Below are positions 36,594-48,093 of a stretch of DNA of 64,000 bases, piece after piece. The stretch is from the NCBI GenBank assembly GCA_014058105.1, contig JACGCM010002435.1:2356001-2420000 (forward strand). The letters run 5' to 3'. The notes beneath the pieces were generated by a model. It saw only the letters and a list, made by a program, of their open reading frames with translations, was not told the origin of the DNA and did no database searches. This DNA comes from Kingdonia uniflora (lineage: Eukaryota > Streptophyta > Magnoliopsida > Ranunculales > Circaeasteraceae). A program made the translations under genes and the position numbers. Position 1 is the first letter of the stretch. Each line of letters opens with the position of its first letter.

Positions 36594-38597
36594 ATAGCCT
36601 AAGTGGGACAGCCTATCTTCGTCTGGCGGGTGCGTCTGGTACGAGTGAGACTCTCGTCATAGGTACATTGGACTTCTGGCTTTGCCTGATAATTGATAAA
36701 TATATCAGCTAGTCTCTCTCCAGGATAATTTCCTGTGACCGACGCAGTTATTCCTCTAACTCCTCTATGCGTTGAATGTATTGCCTCAAATTTTCATATG
36801 CCGCATACCACATTCCTTAGTTTTGATGTCATAACTCATCCAAATTATACCTAGGTGGACACGGGTGTGGTACCTGAATGGCCAGGATCGGTAGCTATCT
36901 ATATTCTCCACTACTTCCTGTCATTTTCATGAACCATCCCATATCCCCCACTTCCTCGTCGTATGACTCAACACCATAGTTTTGTAGCTGAGATGATGTG
37001 GTTAAACTTGAAGTAGGTGGCAGAGCAACATCGGGTCGCACTAGATCACGCTCGACCATCTATATATTTCCAACCATCTTCACTAAACTACAACTGATCT
37101 TAGGATTTGGATGAGCCAAACGCCAAAATGTCATGTAATCCACGTCAGCAATGATATAATTGTGCTTATCATAGAAGTTCACATCTTTCAGTCCCTGATA
37201 AAACTGTCGATCGTACCGCGGAAATTCCATGATCTCTTGTAGGGGGGGGGGGGTCATAGGAAACACTATCATGCCCGGTGTTTTAACGCATACACTGGTC
37301 TCCTAAATACCAATGTGTACCGTTCCCGTATAGAACTGAAACTGACAAAACCCTTCTTTCACTAAGCACTTTGGCAACTCTTACCTCTATATGGATTGTT
37401 TGTCTAGACCTCGCCCATGGTTGTCAATCAATGTTGGTTCAGTCCTCCCATTCTATCATTTCTCTGATCACAGCAAATGAATGATGGATTTCAGGCCCCC
37501 AAACTAGCCATTTTATCTCTCCATGCACCCATACGAGGATAAACATGGTTGAAGTTGTTCGCCTTCACCAAATATATTTCAACGCGACAGTACTTAAAGA
37601 ACCAGAACTCCAACAGAGCATAGATGCCTGTGATTGATTTCTTCCCCTTCCCACTCTTCAGAATTGAGACTTCATCTAGTCCCCGATACAAAACCGTCAT
37701 GATTGGAGTACCCTAGTCAAACCTCAACGCAACTAGAATATGGTGGTATGTCAAAGCTGTAAGATAACCGGCCGACAGAGATGTGCTAGCATTCAAGAAG
37801 AATATATTACCCATCTTGTATGCAATAAATGCCCTCGCATACCCGATATCCATGTCTTGGTTATAACTATTGGTTTCAGGATTCAAAGCGTTTTTCCAAG
37901 TTTTCAAATAAGCTAGAGTGATGTTACCATACCTGGTGTCATTGGTTGTGATTTCAGGAAACATCATTTGTGCTTCTTCGAACATCGAGTACTTATGGTC
38001 ATATGGGAGTTCGAGACCCACCCCAAAACTTATGCCTATTAGCATGACGAAGTCTAACGGCGTAACGTCAAGTTCCCCGTAAGGGAAATGAAAAGTATGA
38101 GTGGAAGGCCACCACCGTTCCACAAGAGCATAAATTTAGCAGTTATCCGAGTTTCCTGCCTTCATCCCCAAAAATTCTTCGAAACTCATATTGTCGACCA
38201 ACCTCTTCAACGTGGGATACCTGGCAATCCATTGGTAACACTTTAATACCTTATCCAGTGATCCCCTACATTGTATTTCATCTCGGATATGCAAAAACAA
38301 CACATTAACATATTACATTTTCATTCAGGCATTTCATCGAACATTTGACAAATAACGTTAATAACACATAAATTTTACACAAAAAACTTATCGATAATTC
38401 TTCCGATCCAATGGAAATGTGGACACAGTTGTTCGAGAGAATATCCAATCGATGCAAATTCTCGATGGTTGGGGGCGGGATCATTTTCCTTAAAGGTGTA
38501 ACGGCCACATATTCGTGGCCAATTCTTTCCCCCTTCGTTTAACTTTATCACTTGGCCTACGTCTAGTTTTAAGAATAACATGACTAGGTCCCGACAT
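36594..38597 (-). pseudogene. Plant mobile domain (PMD) gene of element 2
   Basis: Reads inward from the right TIR, as in element 1. The head MSGPSHVILKTRRRPSDK starts at 38597. After a frame change comes YQWIARYPTLKRLVDNMSFE, LVERWWPSTHTFHFPYGEL, DVTPLDFVMLIGISFG, MDIGYARAFIAYKMGNIFFL, ASTSLSAGYLTALTYH, TVLYRGLDEVSILKSGKGKK, ALLEFWFFKYCRVEIYLVK (38120-37500): a typical PMD core. A second block (37272-37060) and a coiled-coil-like ENLRQYIQRIEELEE segment follow, ending in PARRR near 36610. Several single stops (e.g. NC*IY, FD*GT) interrupt mostly the same frame. The sequence is only distantly like the PMD of element 1. A 13-G run lies at 37240-37252. Confidence 0.8.
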
Positions 38598-39050
38598 TGT
38601 TAATCTATGGATAATGGGATTGAATTACTAGGAAAAGGTGGGGGTTGGGAAACTTAAGAAAGAAGTTGGGTTATGGAAACTTAAACTAGAAGTTGGGTTT
38701 GGGCAAATATGATATGAGAAAATGATTGTGGCAATTCGAAGGCATTTGATGCAGGCTTTTACCGCGCAGTTTTGAACTGCGAGGAATTAATTAAAATAAT
38801 AATAATTGCGTGGCTTAATCTGATTGGTTCTCCCTCCCTGTGGTTCAGAATTGTGTGTAGGAATTGAACGTTTAGGATGTATTAACGTGACTTAATCTGG
38901 GACGTCGATTGTGCCCTGCAGTTCAGAATTGTGGTGGCTAATATTCACATTGATTTTTGGCTAAATTGTTGTGGGGTGGAGGTGGGGTGGATTGAATCCA
39001 CCTAGCTTTTGGGTGAATTCACCTACTTACTAATGATGGGGATGCTCTTA

Positions 39051-39060
39051 GGAGATGATT
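39051..39060. mobile_element. MITE right terminus beyond element 2
   Basis: GGAGATGATT continues the MITE end interrupted at 32113. The TTA at 39048-39050 is the duplicated target. Confidence 0.65.
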
Positions 39061-40902
39061 TCATTAGATTTGCATAGCCGTGGAGCCGTATCTCAAAATC
39101 TAACGCCTTTTCTACATTAATGAGTTAAGATAAAGCTGATAACACTCGGGGTTCTGTTCATGACACCGATTGATTGATGGTACAAGCTATACTTGAGAGA
39201 TCATATATCTTCAATCTTATTTGAAATTTCTGGGCTCTATTTAACATCTTCAGTAAGTTTAGATATCGCTTTTAAGTTTAGATTTCTGGGCTCTAATTAA
39301 CTCTCGCTATCATCGTGTACACAAATTATGTGAGGTGCTCAGTTCATATATACAAATGTTTGAGAAATAAATAAACATTACTGCTTAATCTAGTCACAAG
39401 AGCAATGATTTATAAATGTTATAACGTGCGCGGGGGGACCCTTCTCCGCGATTTTAGATCTAAAACCATATCCTTTAGGGTTTTAGGGACCCTTCTCCAT
39501 CTTTGTCATAAGGGACAATTTGTTTAGATAATGAAAAGCAAATTGAGATAGTTGGATTTTTGGTTTTGTTTCTTCCTTCCCCTACAATCGCACGCTCACT
39601 AATTAGTGTCGGTCGGGATTGATATTGTCCGAGGTGAGGTCCCACATTCTATCCATTAATCTGGTGTGTGATTCCCTTACTACTTCGTGACAACCAATTT
39701 GCGGTGCATTTATATATATTACTAGTCACCCACGCATGTGCGAGACAACCTGCAGCTTCTCCCTAAACTCGATGTTTAGGAGTTATCGGCTTTGACCCGG
39801 TACTGTAGGCTAACCCAGCCCCGTTAGTAATAGTAATGTATTCCTCCTAGTGAGGCGGGCCTCCTTAACATCTGTTCCTCCTGATGCTAAAGAGAAGTAC
39901 AATACAGACTACAGACGCGATCGTTGCTGCATGATTCATGAGCCTCATAGAGAAAAATATGTTTGGGCAATAGAGGTTGATACGATTGGTAAGCTCTATT
40001 GTTTACGAAAATGTCACCAAAATATATTGCCCAAAACAAAACTAAAACAGAAAAGTATGTATGCATGTATCATACAACAAACGAGCGAGTCAGGGATTTC
40101 TCCCCTTCTGAAAAGCAAATTTCAGGTCCATATATAACTTTTATTCAAGGCTAAAGTTTTTAAAATCCCTTTGACCGAACCTTTGACGCTGAGGTAGCGC
40201 TGAGGTAGCCCATAAATAACTTTCATTTGCAAACTTTAGCCCAGCCTTCACCCCACAACTAAAAATTGCCCCTAGAAACTGAATTTGTAAATTTGAGCCC
40301 AACCCGAAGATTTGACCAGTAGATGCCCATCTGATTTCTTGCAGTTGAAAATAGGCGGGTTCATCTTTAAGCATATGCAAACGAGAGAGGAAGAGAAATC
40401 AATGGAATTGCTTATCATCAAAACTAGGGTTTCTTCCTTCCATAACCAAATAACAAATAATCAAAAATAACAACTAAACTTCCCAAACCCAAGAATTGAG
40501 TTTTATCCTCCTGACTCGAAAAATGGTAAAACTAAAATTACGAAAAGACATGGTATATATGGGGTGTGTAAGGAAGAATTACGACCACTCAATACATCAA
40601 CTCTTACCTGAAATTCTATTCGCTCGTATTTAATTTTTGAGAAATTAGGTCCGAACTATTCCTATTAATCATGATCTAAGAATAAGCAGAAACAATCAAT
40701 AGTTATCTATAATACTAAATGAATAGCTATGCCATGAGAATCAATCTCGACTGATGATCACCCTACCCTACACATGTTGAGAAAAATATATGGTCTAGTT
40801 TATAACACAGCCGTTAGATCATGAAGATTATTTTGTCTATTCTCGAAATTTATTTAATACTAAAATACTCTCATTTTGTATATACCAAATCCTATACAAA
40901 AT
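39061..40902. other. Gene-free spacer
   Basis: No gene is seen. A repeat block at 40615-40705 matches 9618-9720. The right end (40895-40902) is the TSD of the next hAT element. Confidence 0.55.
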
Positions 40903-41730
40903 TAGAGGTGGCAACGGGTCGGGTCTTCCTACTTCAGGACCCAGAACCATTTAAGTCGGGTTTATCGGGTTCGGGTCCTAACAAGACAGTCCCAAACCCG
41001 GTCCATTTAAATTTCGGGTTTTTAGTCGGGTTCGGGTCCGATCTTTGACATATATTACTTCGTGTATCACTTTGGTAAACACTTCTTGCAAAACTTATTA
41101 TATATCATATAATAATACTCTGACTTGATATCAAAATTCACCTACAAGCTAGAAGAATTCACACACAAATGTACAAACACATCAAAAACATAATTTATAA
41201 AGCATATTCCCAATAAAATACCCCATATCTTGTTAAAGTAGATAAAATTAAATTCACATAAGAAAATTAAGTCTTACTACAATAATAGAAAATAAGCAAA
41301 CCGCTTTAAAAAGTTCAGCATCATAAATAAATGTTACTCCAAAATAAATAAATGGTATGAAATCTGCAAGATCAAGGTTCATCTTTTATTGTGCTTCCAA
41401 CTTAGAAAACCTGTTTCACTCATGATATCAACCAAACAAACAAAATCAAGATTCAAGATAGACAAATACAATAAACTAAGTAAAATACTTATGACTTGAA
41501 GAATTTACCTCATAATAATATTAATATTCTCCATCTTCTTAAAGTTAAACACTTAAACTTGAGTTTTAATCGGGTCGACTCGAATACCCGAAATACCCAT
41601 CGGGTTCGGGTCCTATCGGGTCGGGTCATAAAAGACCCGAATTTAAATGGGTAGTAGAAAAGACGATCCAAACCCGACCCAAATGACTTCTGTTCGGGTT
41701 CGGGTAATCGGTTCTACATTGCCACCCCTA
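40903..41730. mobile_element. Non-autonomous hAT element (828 bp)
   Basis: TIRs TAGAGGTGGCAA and TTGCCACCCCTA; a perfect 8-bp duplication TACAAAAT at 40895-40902 and 41731-41738. Both ends are rich in GGGTCGGGT / GGGTTCGGGT repeats (40915-41040 and 41570-41705 in opposite sense), a common hAT pattern. No transposase is seen in the AT-rich middle. Confidence 0.9.
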
Positions 41731-41738
41731 TACAAAAT

Positions 41739-42740
41739 AGGCATCTCAATCGTAATTACCTTTTGAAACGGTGGGTATAAATGGAAGTTTACCCCACAAA
41801 TTTTCTCCACTACGAAATAAGGGGTATTTTAGGAATTCTAAATACCAAATTAGGGGTATTTTGGCGAGTCCAACTCGAATATTTCTTAACCGAAACTTAA
41901 ATTTGCCAAATGATTCGGCTTTTATGTCTTCATCATTTCCACTTCCTCCTAGTTCTGAAATTCAAACATTCGATCGAAGCTTCAATACTCCAAGAGCACG
42001 TCATCTCCTCCATCTCAATTTGTTGATGTGCAACGATGAAAGATGAAGGTCTACGAAATTATTTGCAATTTACCTCAACCAACACCTCCATCTCTCTTCT
42101 CTGCAAATCGACCTTCTAGGGTTTCCAATTCTCACTTACAGATTCACCTCTCGAAGACTTAAGTCTCAACATTTGATTTGATTTTGATCAGTTTCAATGG
42201 TTGCCATCCTCGAATCCATCACAATCCCTGGATGTTCTGCCTTTCGATCATCAAACACCTCACGGTGGGTTATCAGTGATGGTTATCAAAATTTAGCAGT
42301 CGACGGTGGGTTATCAAAATTTAGCAGTCTTAAACTCTAGTTACGGTACCAGAGGAGCGCGGTGGCATCGACGGTGTCCAAGAAAATGAGGGTTGTTTGT
42401 CGAGGAGATGGGGTTGTTTGTGAAGCTCAGGAAACTGCTCTGGAAGTTTTGGGCTTTTTTTTTAATTCTATTTTATTCCTATTGGTCTTGTTGCTTAGCG
42501 TAAATTTAGAGGAATTGAAATATTTTAGGATTTATTGGTTTAGAGTTGTTATAGTATGCATATGATGAAAGAGATTAATGGGTGTTGGGAACTATTTCTT
42601 ATGCTTGATTGGAGAGACAACAAAATACAAGTGAGATATCAAACCCTATTACCCCTTTTATTGCTAATATATAACCCTTTCTTAGTCTCTCTGTAATCTG
42701 CCTATCTATGTTTCAAGCTCTTCCCTGAAAAAGAATAGAG
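41739..42740. other. Unassigned sequence upstream of the tandem duplication
   Basis: Short ORFs only. 42060-42260 has a pyrimidine-rich, UTR-like look, but no gene can be supported. Confidence 0.4.
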
Positions 42741-42749
42741 ATTTTTTGG

Positions 42750-43535
42750 TATAGTTTGCTTTGTATTGCTAATTAAATTGTTTTATGATCCGGGTTTGTA
42801 TTTTTAATGGTGGGGTTTCTTTGTTTTGATTGAATTTTGAGTCTTTACTATCAGGGTTATATTGGGTTGGCTGGTTGGTTTTTTTATTTATTTGTTATTG
42901 TGTAGGTTTAGAATTGAGCCTTGTGTACCGGGTTCATGTTTCAAAATGAAAATCTGTACTAAAAGATAGCTTTTTTGAGGGTGGTGTTTTCATTTTTCGT
43001 CATTTTTATTGTTATTATTTGCATACAAAAGGTGGTGACTTTTCCTAATTAGACCTTGGTGAGTATGAGATAAACTTTTAGTTATATCATCTCATGATTA
43101 GTCTGATATGCAGAGGGTTTTTCTTTAAAAGTGGCTTATATATTGTTTAGTTTAATCTTGAGCTGGGTGCTTGCAGCAATGAATGTACATATATAGGAAT
43201 TTGTGGTATAATATGCTTTATATTGCTAATTAGATTATTATATGATATGGGGTTGTGTTTTTAATGATGGGGTTTTATTGTTTTGATTAAATTTTGAAAT
43301 TTTTCATCAGGTTTATATTAAGTTGGTAGGTGTTTTTGTTTTTGTTATTTTGTAAATTTAGAATTGAGTCTATTTTACTGAGTTCCTATTTGGAAATGAA
43401 AATCTGTACTAAAAAATAGTTTTTTTCATGTGAGGTTTTCATTTTTCTCTATTATTATTGATATCATCTATATAGAAAAGGTAGTGGTTTTTCTTACTTC
43501 GACCTTAATGAGTGTCATGAGATAAGATTTTAATC
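42750..43535 (+). repeat. Tandem duplication, about 335-bp units, 450-bp period
   Basis: 42750-43085 and 43200-43535 share 'tttggtata.tttgctttgt', 'attgctaatta.attgtt.ta', 'tttttaatggtggggttt', 'tttagaattgag', 'aaaatgaaaatctgtact' and 'accttggtgagt' in the same order. Divergence is moderate. No coding is seen. Confidence 0.75.
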
Positions 43536-44069
43536 TACACTATCAGTTGCTTTGTTATTGTCATCACTTCATTGTAAAAGTACCAAGTTAGCAGAAAATA
43601 GTTAGTGTGACTTCTGGAAGGAGGTAATAGTTGTTAAAACTCTTGCATTCAAAATCTGAGATGGACTCTAAGGCATATAAAGATAAAGTTACTTTGAATT
43701 AAAATGACAATGTTAAACTGCGCAACATTCTTACTGGATAGTAGATTTTTTGATGACCAAAAAGAGTTGTTTGCAACACATATAGTTCTATAATGAAAAT
43801 TTGATAGAAGAGGAAATTAGTATTAAATTTTATTGGAAATTTTTGTGATGCATCCAAGTGCAAGAAAAAACAAGATTAGAAATGCTGCGTATAATAAATT
43901 CAATTTTGATATTTTACACTTCAATACTGGGGATAATTTGTAAGATGTTGTCGGTAAAACTTCTTTTAAGATGTTAAACATAAACCTGCAAATATGTATA
44001 GAAGCACTATCATCCCTATAGTGAACTTTTCACACGAACTTGTCTTATTTCTGTGTTTTCCTAAACAGG

Positions 44070-45300
44070 CTCTGGTTGATGGCTGCCCAAGAGAACCTTG
44101 GCACGATCTGCACTCTAGAATCGACGGCCCAGCAGCATATGACATTCTCACCAACTTTGAGGAGCGCTGGTTAAAGGGCATCAAAACGCCATGAGATCAA
44201 AAAGTTGAAAAGACCGAATGATGACGCTCTGTTTAGAATAGAAAGAATTCTTGACATATTTGGGATGCTTGAAGCTCAATCCATTAATGAGAGTGATCTG
44301 GATTGGCATGTTCAGGTAAATACTATAAACTTAATTGCCTGGATTCATTTTCGAAATGTATATGTTTGTGTTTTGATAACTTTGTACTTTTTTTTTATGG
44401 ATTGCTTAAACAACTAAAGGTTTTTCGTTTAATTGATTCTAATTCCGTGAAAGGACTTCCGAAGGATCTAAAAGATGCCACAATTAAGGTGAGTTGAAAC
44501 TAGTTTTATCTAACCTTATGTTAATTTGTTTTGAAGTATTTTTCGTGTGTGGTCATTAGCTAATTAATGTTTTATGAAACAAAATCTGGTTTGTGGGAAG
44601 AATGTGCTAATTGATATGAGCATACATACAGCGTATGTAAAGGCCATACGATCTGCCCAACATTTTATTTATATTGAGAACCAGTACTTCCTTGGGTCAT
44701 CATATAATTGGACTCAATGCAAAGACCTAGGTGAATGAAATAACCTTCAACATTTAACAATTGTTATATCTATAACCCCGTTATACCATGTTTTATTATC
44801 TTCTAAGTTTCTTTTACCAAAAACATAATCATAATCATGTTTTCATTTATAGTTGTAAACAACTTAATACCGATGGAAATAGCTCTTAAGATTGCTAATA
44901 AGATCAGAGCAAATGAGAGGTTTGCTGTGTACGTAGTCGTCCCAATGTGGCTAGAGGGTGTTCTAACTGGTATAGCTACACAAAGGATTATTTTTTGGCA
45001 GGTAACCATCCCTTGAACTTTTATTTTCTTGTCGACATTCGACAATTAATTTGGGAATCACAACTATTTTCAAAAGCTTCTTCATGTATTTATCAAGTAT
45101 TAGTACTAATTTTGTAGAACAAGACGATGCAAATGATGTTCGAGACAATATACAAGGCTTTGGAAGAGGTTGAACTTGGGAATACATATGTGCTAAAGGA
45201 CTATTTGAACTTCTTCTATCTTGGAAATCGTGAGGCTTCAGATGGTACCAAGCTTTCTTTTGGGGGAAGTCCTACTGCATCAAACACTCCTCACATATTT
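44070..45300 (+). pseudogene. Phospholipase D delta-like fragment, middle exons
   Basis: PLD hydrolyses phospholipids to phosphatidic acid. Five exons with plausible GT-AG borders are visible: 44070-44315 ([20 protein letters not shown]...NFEERW), 44420-44488 (VKGLPKDLKDATIK), 44601-44730 ([20 protein letters not shown]), 44853-45001 (NNLIPMEIALKIANKI...VPMWLEGV) and 45118-45300 (MMFETIYKALEE...YVLKDYLNFFYLGNRE). An extra A near 44182 shifts the first exon (KGIKTP* instead of ..[14 protein letters not shown]). The C2 domain and the first HKD motif are missing upstream, so it is a truncated copy. Confidence 0.85.
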
Positions 45301-45534
45301 TCTTTTATCCCTCACCCCAACGTTATCCTTTTCAGAATATAATTTCATAATACTTTCCACATTTTTTAGTTAGTTATCACATTTTAACCTTTTTTTCTTC
45401 TATAAATTAAATTTGTTGTAAATCTGCACTAGTTTTTTTTCTTCGTTTTAAAGCGAAGTGGATTGTCTCGCAGTTTTTATCAAATTTATTGGTCTTTTTA
45501 ATTAATGAAATGTTTTGCATATTTGGTAATACAG

Positions 45535-45732
45535 GCACTGACAAAGAAGAATCGACGCTTCATGATCTGCGTACATTCAAAAGGCATGATAGTAGATGAT
45601 GAATATATGATAATAGGCTCCGCAAACATTAATCATCGCTCCATGGAAGGTACGAGAGACACTGAGATAGCAATGGGTGCTTATCAACCACAGGACACAT
45701 GGTCAAGAAAGCTCTTTTATCCGCGTGGACAA
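45535..45732 (+). pseudogene. PLD exon with second HKD motif, copy 1
   Basis: [21 protein letters not shown]...[20 protein letters not shown]. The HxKxxxxD signature (H-S-K-G-M-I-V-D) is intact. The exon follows an acceptor (aatacag) and ends at GGACAA|GTAAAA. The sequence downstream, after 'ccattaatat', switches to the end of a PMD exon (45754-45785) instead of PLD intron. Confidence 0.85.
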
Positions 45733-45753
45733 GTAAAAGCTTTTATCCATTAA

Positions 45754-45895
45754 TATCACTCGATTTTCCCAACTTCTTGAGGTACATTAACATATTTTCC
45801 TTATAAGCTACAAATCAAATATCTTCCAATAAACGCCTTAAATATAATTTATAATTATCTTTTATGTTGTTTCAAAATGCAGTATTGCAGTTAAG
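45754..45895 (+). pseudogene. PMD exon end fused to PLD copy 1
   Basis: 45754-45783 matches 49300-49330 (the ITGFSQLLE end of the PMD exon) including the following 'gtacattaac', then an intron-like stretch ends 'tgcagtattg', the start of the next PMD exon. A PLD-PMD junction therefore lies at about 45753. Confidence 0.65.
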
Positions 45896-45944
45896 ACCAA
45901 TAAATCTCGTCTGTAAGTAGTCAAACTCTTGTAATTTGATTTCA

Positions 45945-46060
45945 ATAATGGATTGTTTAGCTGTCGGGTGATTCGACAGCGACCTGTGGGTTTTTCTCTT
46001 GAGAAAGGTTTCCCACAGGGTTAAAGTTTGCTTGGCCTTGTCTTTAATTTCTCATTGCTT
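45945..46060 (-). repeat. Dispersed repeat family A, inverted copy
   Basis: Complement of 1-115: tggattgtttagctgtcggg, tgattcgacagcgacctgtg, ...cccacagggttaaa. Agreement is high, so this is the closest pair of the family here. Confidence 0.8.
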
Positions 46061-46149
46061 ACTTGACATTAGATAATCGTATTGACTTGATTAATGTTAA
46101 GCGTTGACCATTTATTCAAAGGAATTAGGACCTTTTGATTTAGACCTAA

Positions 46150-46965
46150 AACGATCAGAATTGGTTAGTCTCAGGCGACTAAGTAATTTCAAATAACTCT
46201 GTGAAAATAATTTGCATTAGATTCACTTGAGGTAATCCAATCCACTCTAGCTTTTTGTTTAAGGTAAGATCCTTCCTTATTAGAGTAGTATCTGAACTCT
46301 TTGATAGCATACTACCTTTCTCTAGCAAGAATTTTACTGGTGGGGTCAGCTTGAAAGGTTAGCTTGTATTTGGCTGAGTCTACTTCTAGTTTTTATGTTC
46401 TTCCTGCCCACATTTCCAATCCTTTCTTTATTCATAGCTCTCAGGTCAGTTCTAACTTTAATGAGTTTGGAGTTAAGTATGAATTGAGCATTTCTTATAG
46501 ACCTTTCATTAAATACCCCAGAAACAACAGGTTGAACCCTCTCTTGACCAATACTTGAAATACTTGAAATTCAGCTTCCCATACTTTTTATCCTCCCCTA
46601 TTCTTACTACCATAGGACTATGGTCTGAAATACCAGGGAGGAGAAAGTCTGCTTCAGCAGCAGTGTATATGTTTCCCCAATCCTCAGAAATAAGAACTTT
46701 GTCAAGTTTGCAATTTATATGATTGCTCCCATTTTGCTTGTTGTTCCATCTGACGTAGCACCCTTGAAGTTAAGATCATTAAACTTAATGTTCAGTAACT
46801 GATTGCAATGACTCTTTCATGAAGCACTCTCCCTTTCTTGAGAGGCAAAATGGCTATAAAATTTCCCATGAGAATCCAAGACTTACTGATATTAGCTCTA
46901 AGGGTGCTTATGTCACTCTACATCTTTTTCCTGTGTCTAAACTCAATGGAGCCATAGATGAGAGA
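46150..46965 (-). pseudogene. LINE ORF2 fragment (endonuclease domain)
   Basis: Minus-strand reading gives LRANISKSWILMGNFIAILP, then DLNFKGCYVRWNNKQNGSNHI, CKLDKVLISEDWGN and FLLPGISDHSPMVV: the AP-endonuclease-like fold of plant LINEs (GDFN, W.N, KLDR.L, SDHSP). The first of these has GNFI in place of GDFN. Further downstream, KERIGNVGRKNIKTRSRLSQIQ resembles the EN-RT linker. Stops and frameshifts; no RT domain is seen. Confidence 0.65.
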
Positions 46966-47451
46966 AAAAAGAATTGAATTATCAAGCCACTCCACTGTGC
47001 ACTGCATGGCCTAGACACTAAACTAATTTATTCATCCCTAGACACTAAAACGTAGTACTAACTTTAAAACTGAACAACCTATAAATAAAGCTTCTAATCT
47101 TTCCTTTTATATGAAAAAAATCTTTATCACAAAATAGAAAACTATGCTAATTGAAAATAAATAAGAATAAACCCTATATCTTCTCGAACAAGACTTGCGA
47201 AAAACATTGAATTACTAACATAAATTACATTAGAAACTGTAGAATCTTTTAACGAGGGGAAAATAGAAAAAGGGCCAAAATTGTCATTCCTAGGGAAAGC
47301 CCACAAACCGTAAACAGTAATTCATAGCTCTAGGCTATGACATGTCAACTCCCACCCCCCTTACAAACTCAACCATGAATTTTTAAGGCTCAAAAGGGCC
47401 GGGAACTCCTTCCGCGGGAATATTGGTCTACAATTCTTGATATTCTTCACC

Positions 47452-47775
47452 CTAAAGCATTTCAAAGGTAGATGCAACGTGCTCTGAAATAAGTACCATA
47501 CTCTTCTTCAATTTTGGACAATCCTTTTTCATATGCCCTGACTTATGACACAAGAAGCATGTAACTGATCCAGTTGATATGTTGATGATTCTTGAGCAAC
47601 ATTTGTTAAAATTGTAGTCGATTAGGCAAACGAGTTGTGCAGTTCTTCTTACTTTACATCCTGGGAAGAGAAACAAACTTGAGATCATCCTAATAAATTT
47701 TGGGAGTCCATTAAATAATATACCCATTTGGTGGGGACCAGTCTCACACAGACAGATTAGGCAGATGCATAACAA
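47452..47775 (-). pseudogene. Copia-type gag fragment with CCHC zinc knuckle
   Basis: SVTCFLCHKSGHMKKDCPKLKK is a CX2CX4HX4C knuckle as in plant Copia gag. The upstream part (GILFNGLPKFIRMIS) is also gag-like, but degenerate. The frame is open from 47775 to 47452. Confidence 0.6.
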
Positions 47776-47829
47776 ACACGATTCATGTGTACTTATTTAC
47801 ACTTAACTTTCCATGTCACAAATATTTTA

Positions 47830-48090
47830 ATCACATGAACGCATCCCTCTCGTACTCAATCATAAGAAACTCGTTCATAAAAGTATGTCGCATCTCCGAC
47901 CATTCGGGAGGATAACCGTCCTGGATGTGTAAATTACAAACTATTCTACCATGCGAGCGTATATCCTTTGAGTTTTGCCTCGAGTAGCATCATTCGATTG
48001 GGATCACTGTATTTCCTGCACATAGATATTTTCTATACTCGAGTGATCCAATCAATAAAGGTATCTGGATTAAGTTTCCCATCAGAGTCA
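47830..48090 (-). pseudogene. Gypsy gag fragment
   Basis: Minus strand from 48090: SDGKLNPDTFIDWITRVE, then a stop, and after frame changes MLLEAKLKGYTLAWWN. This is the order seen in chromovirus-type Gypsy gag (FDG.L.P..F.DWL..VE; W.W). It is truncated at 48090 by Harbinger fragment 3 (TTA 48091-48093). Confidence 0.55.
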
Positions 48091-48093
48091 TTA

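Larger units (their letters stand above)
32114..39047. mobile_element. PIF/Harbinger element 2 carrying a PMD gene (6.9 kb)
   Basis: TIRs GAGTATCTGCAACAGC (32114) and, inward from the right, GAGCATCCCCATCATTAG (39047), both followed by a (c/g)TAGGTG motif. TTA is duplicated at 32111-32113 and 39048-39050. Order: left subterminal repeats, 41-bp tandem array, transposase (+), ORF1 (-), inverted 41-bp array, a roughly 650-nt inverted repeat, PMD gene (-), right subterminal repeats. The subterminal regions share 'cgcagttcagaactgcg' and 'gtggcttaatctgg' motifs (32383, 36065-36200, 38770-38935). Confidence 0.85.
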
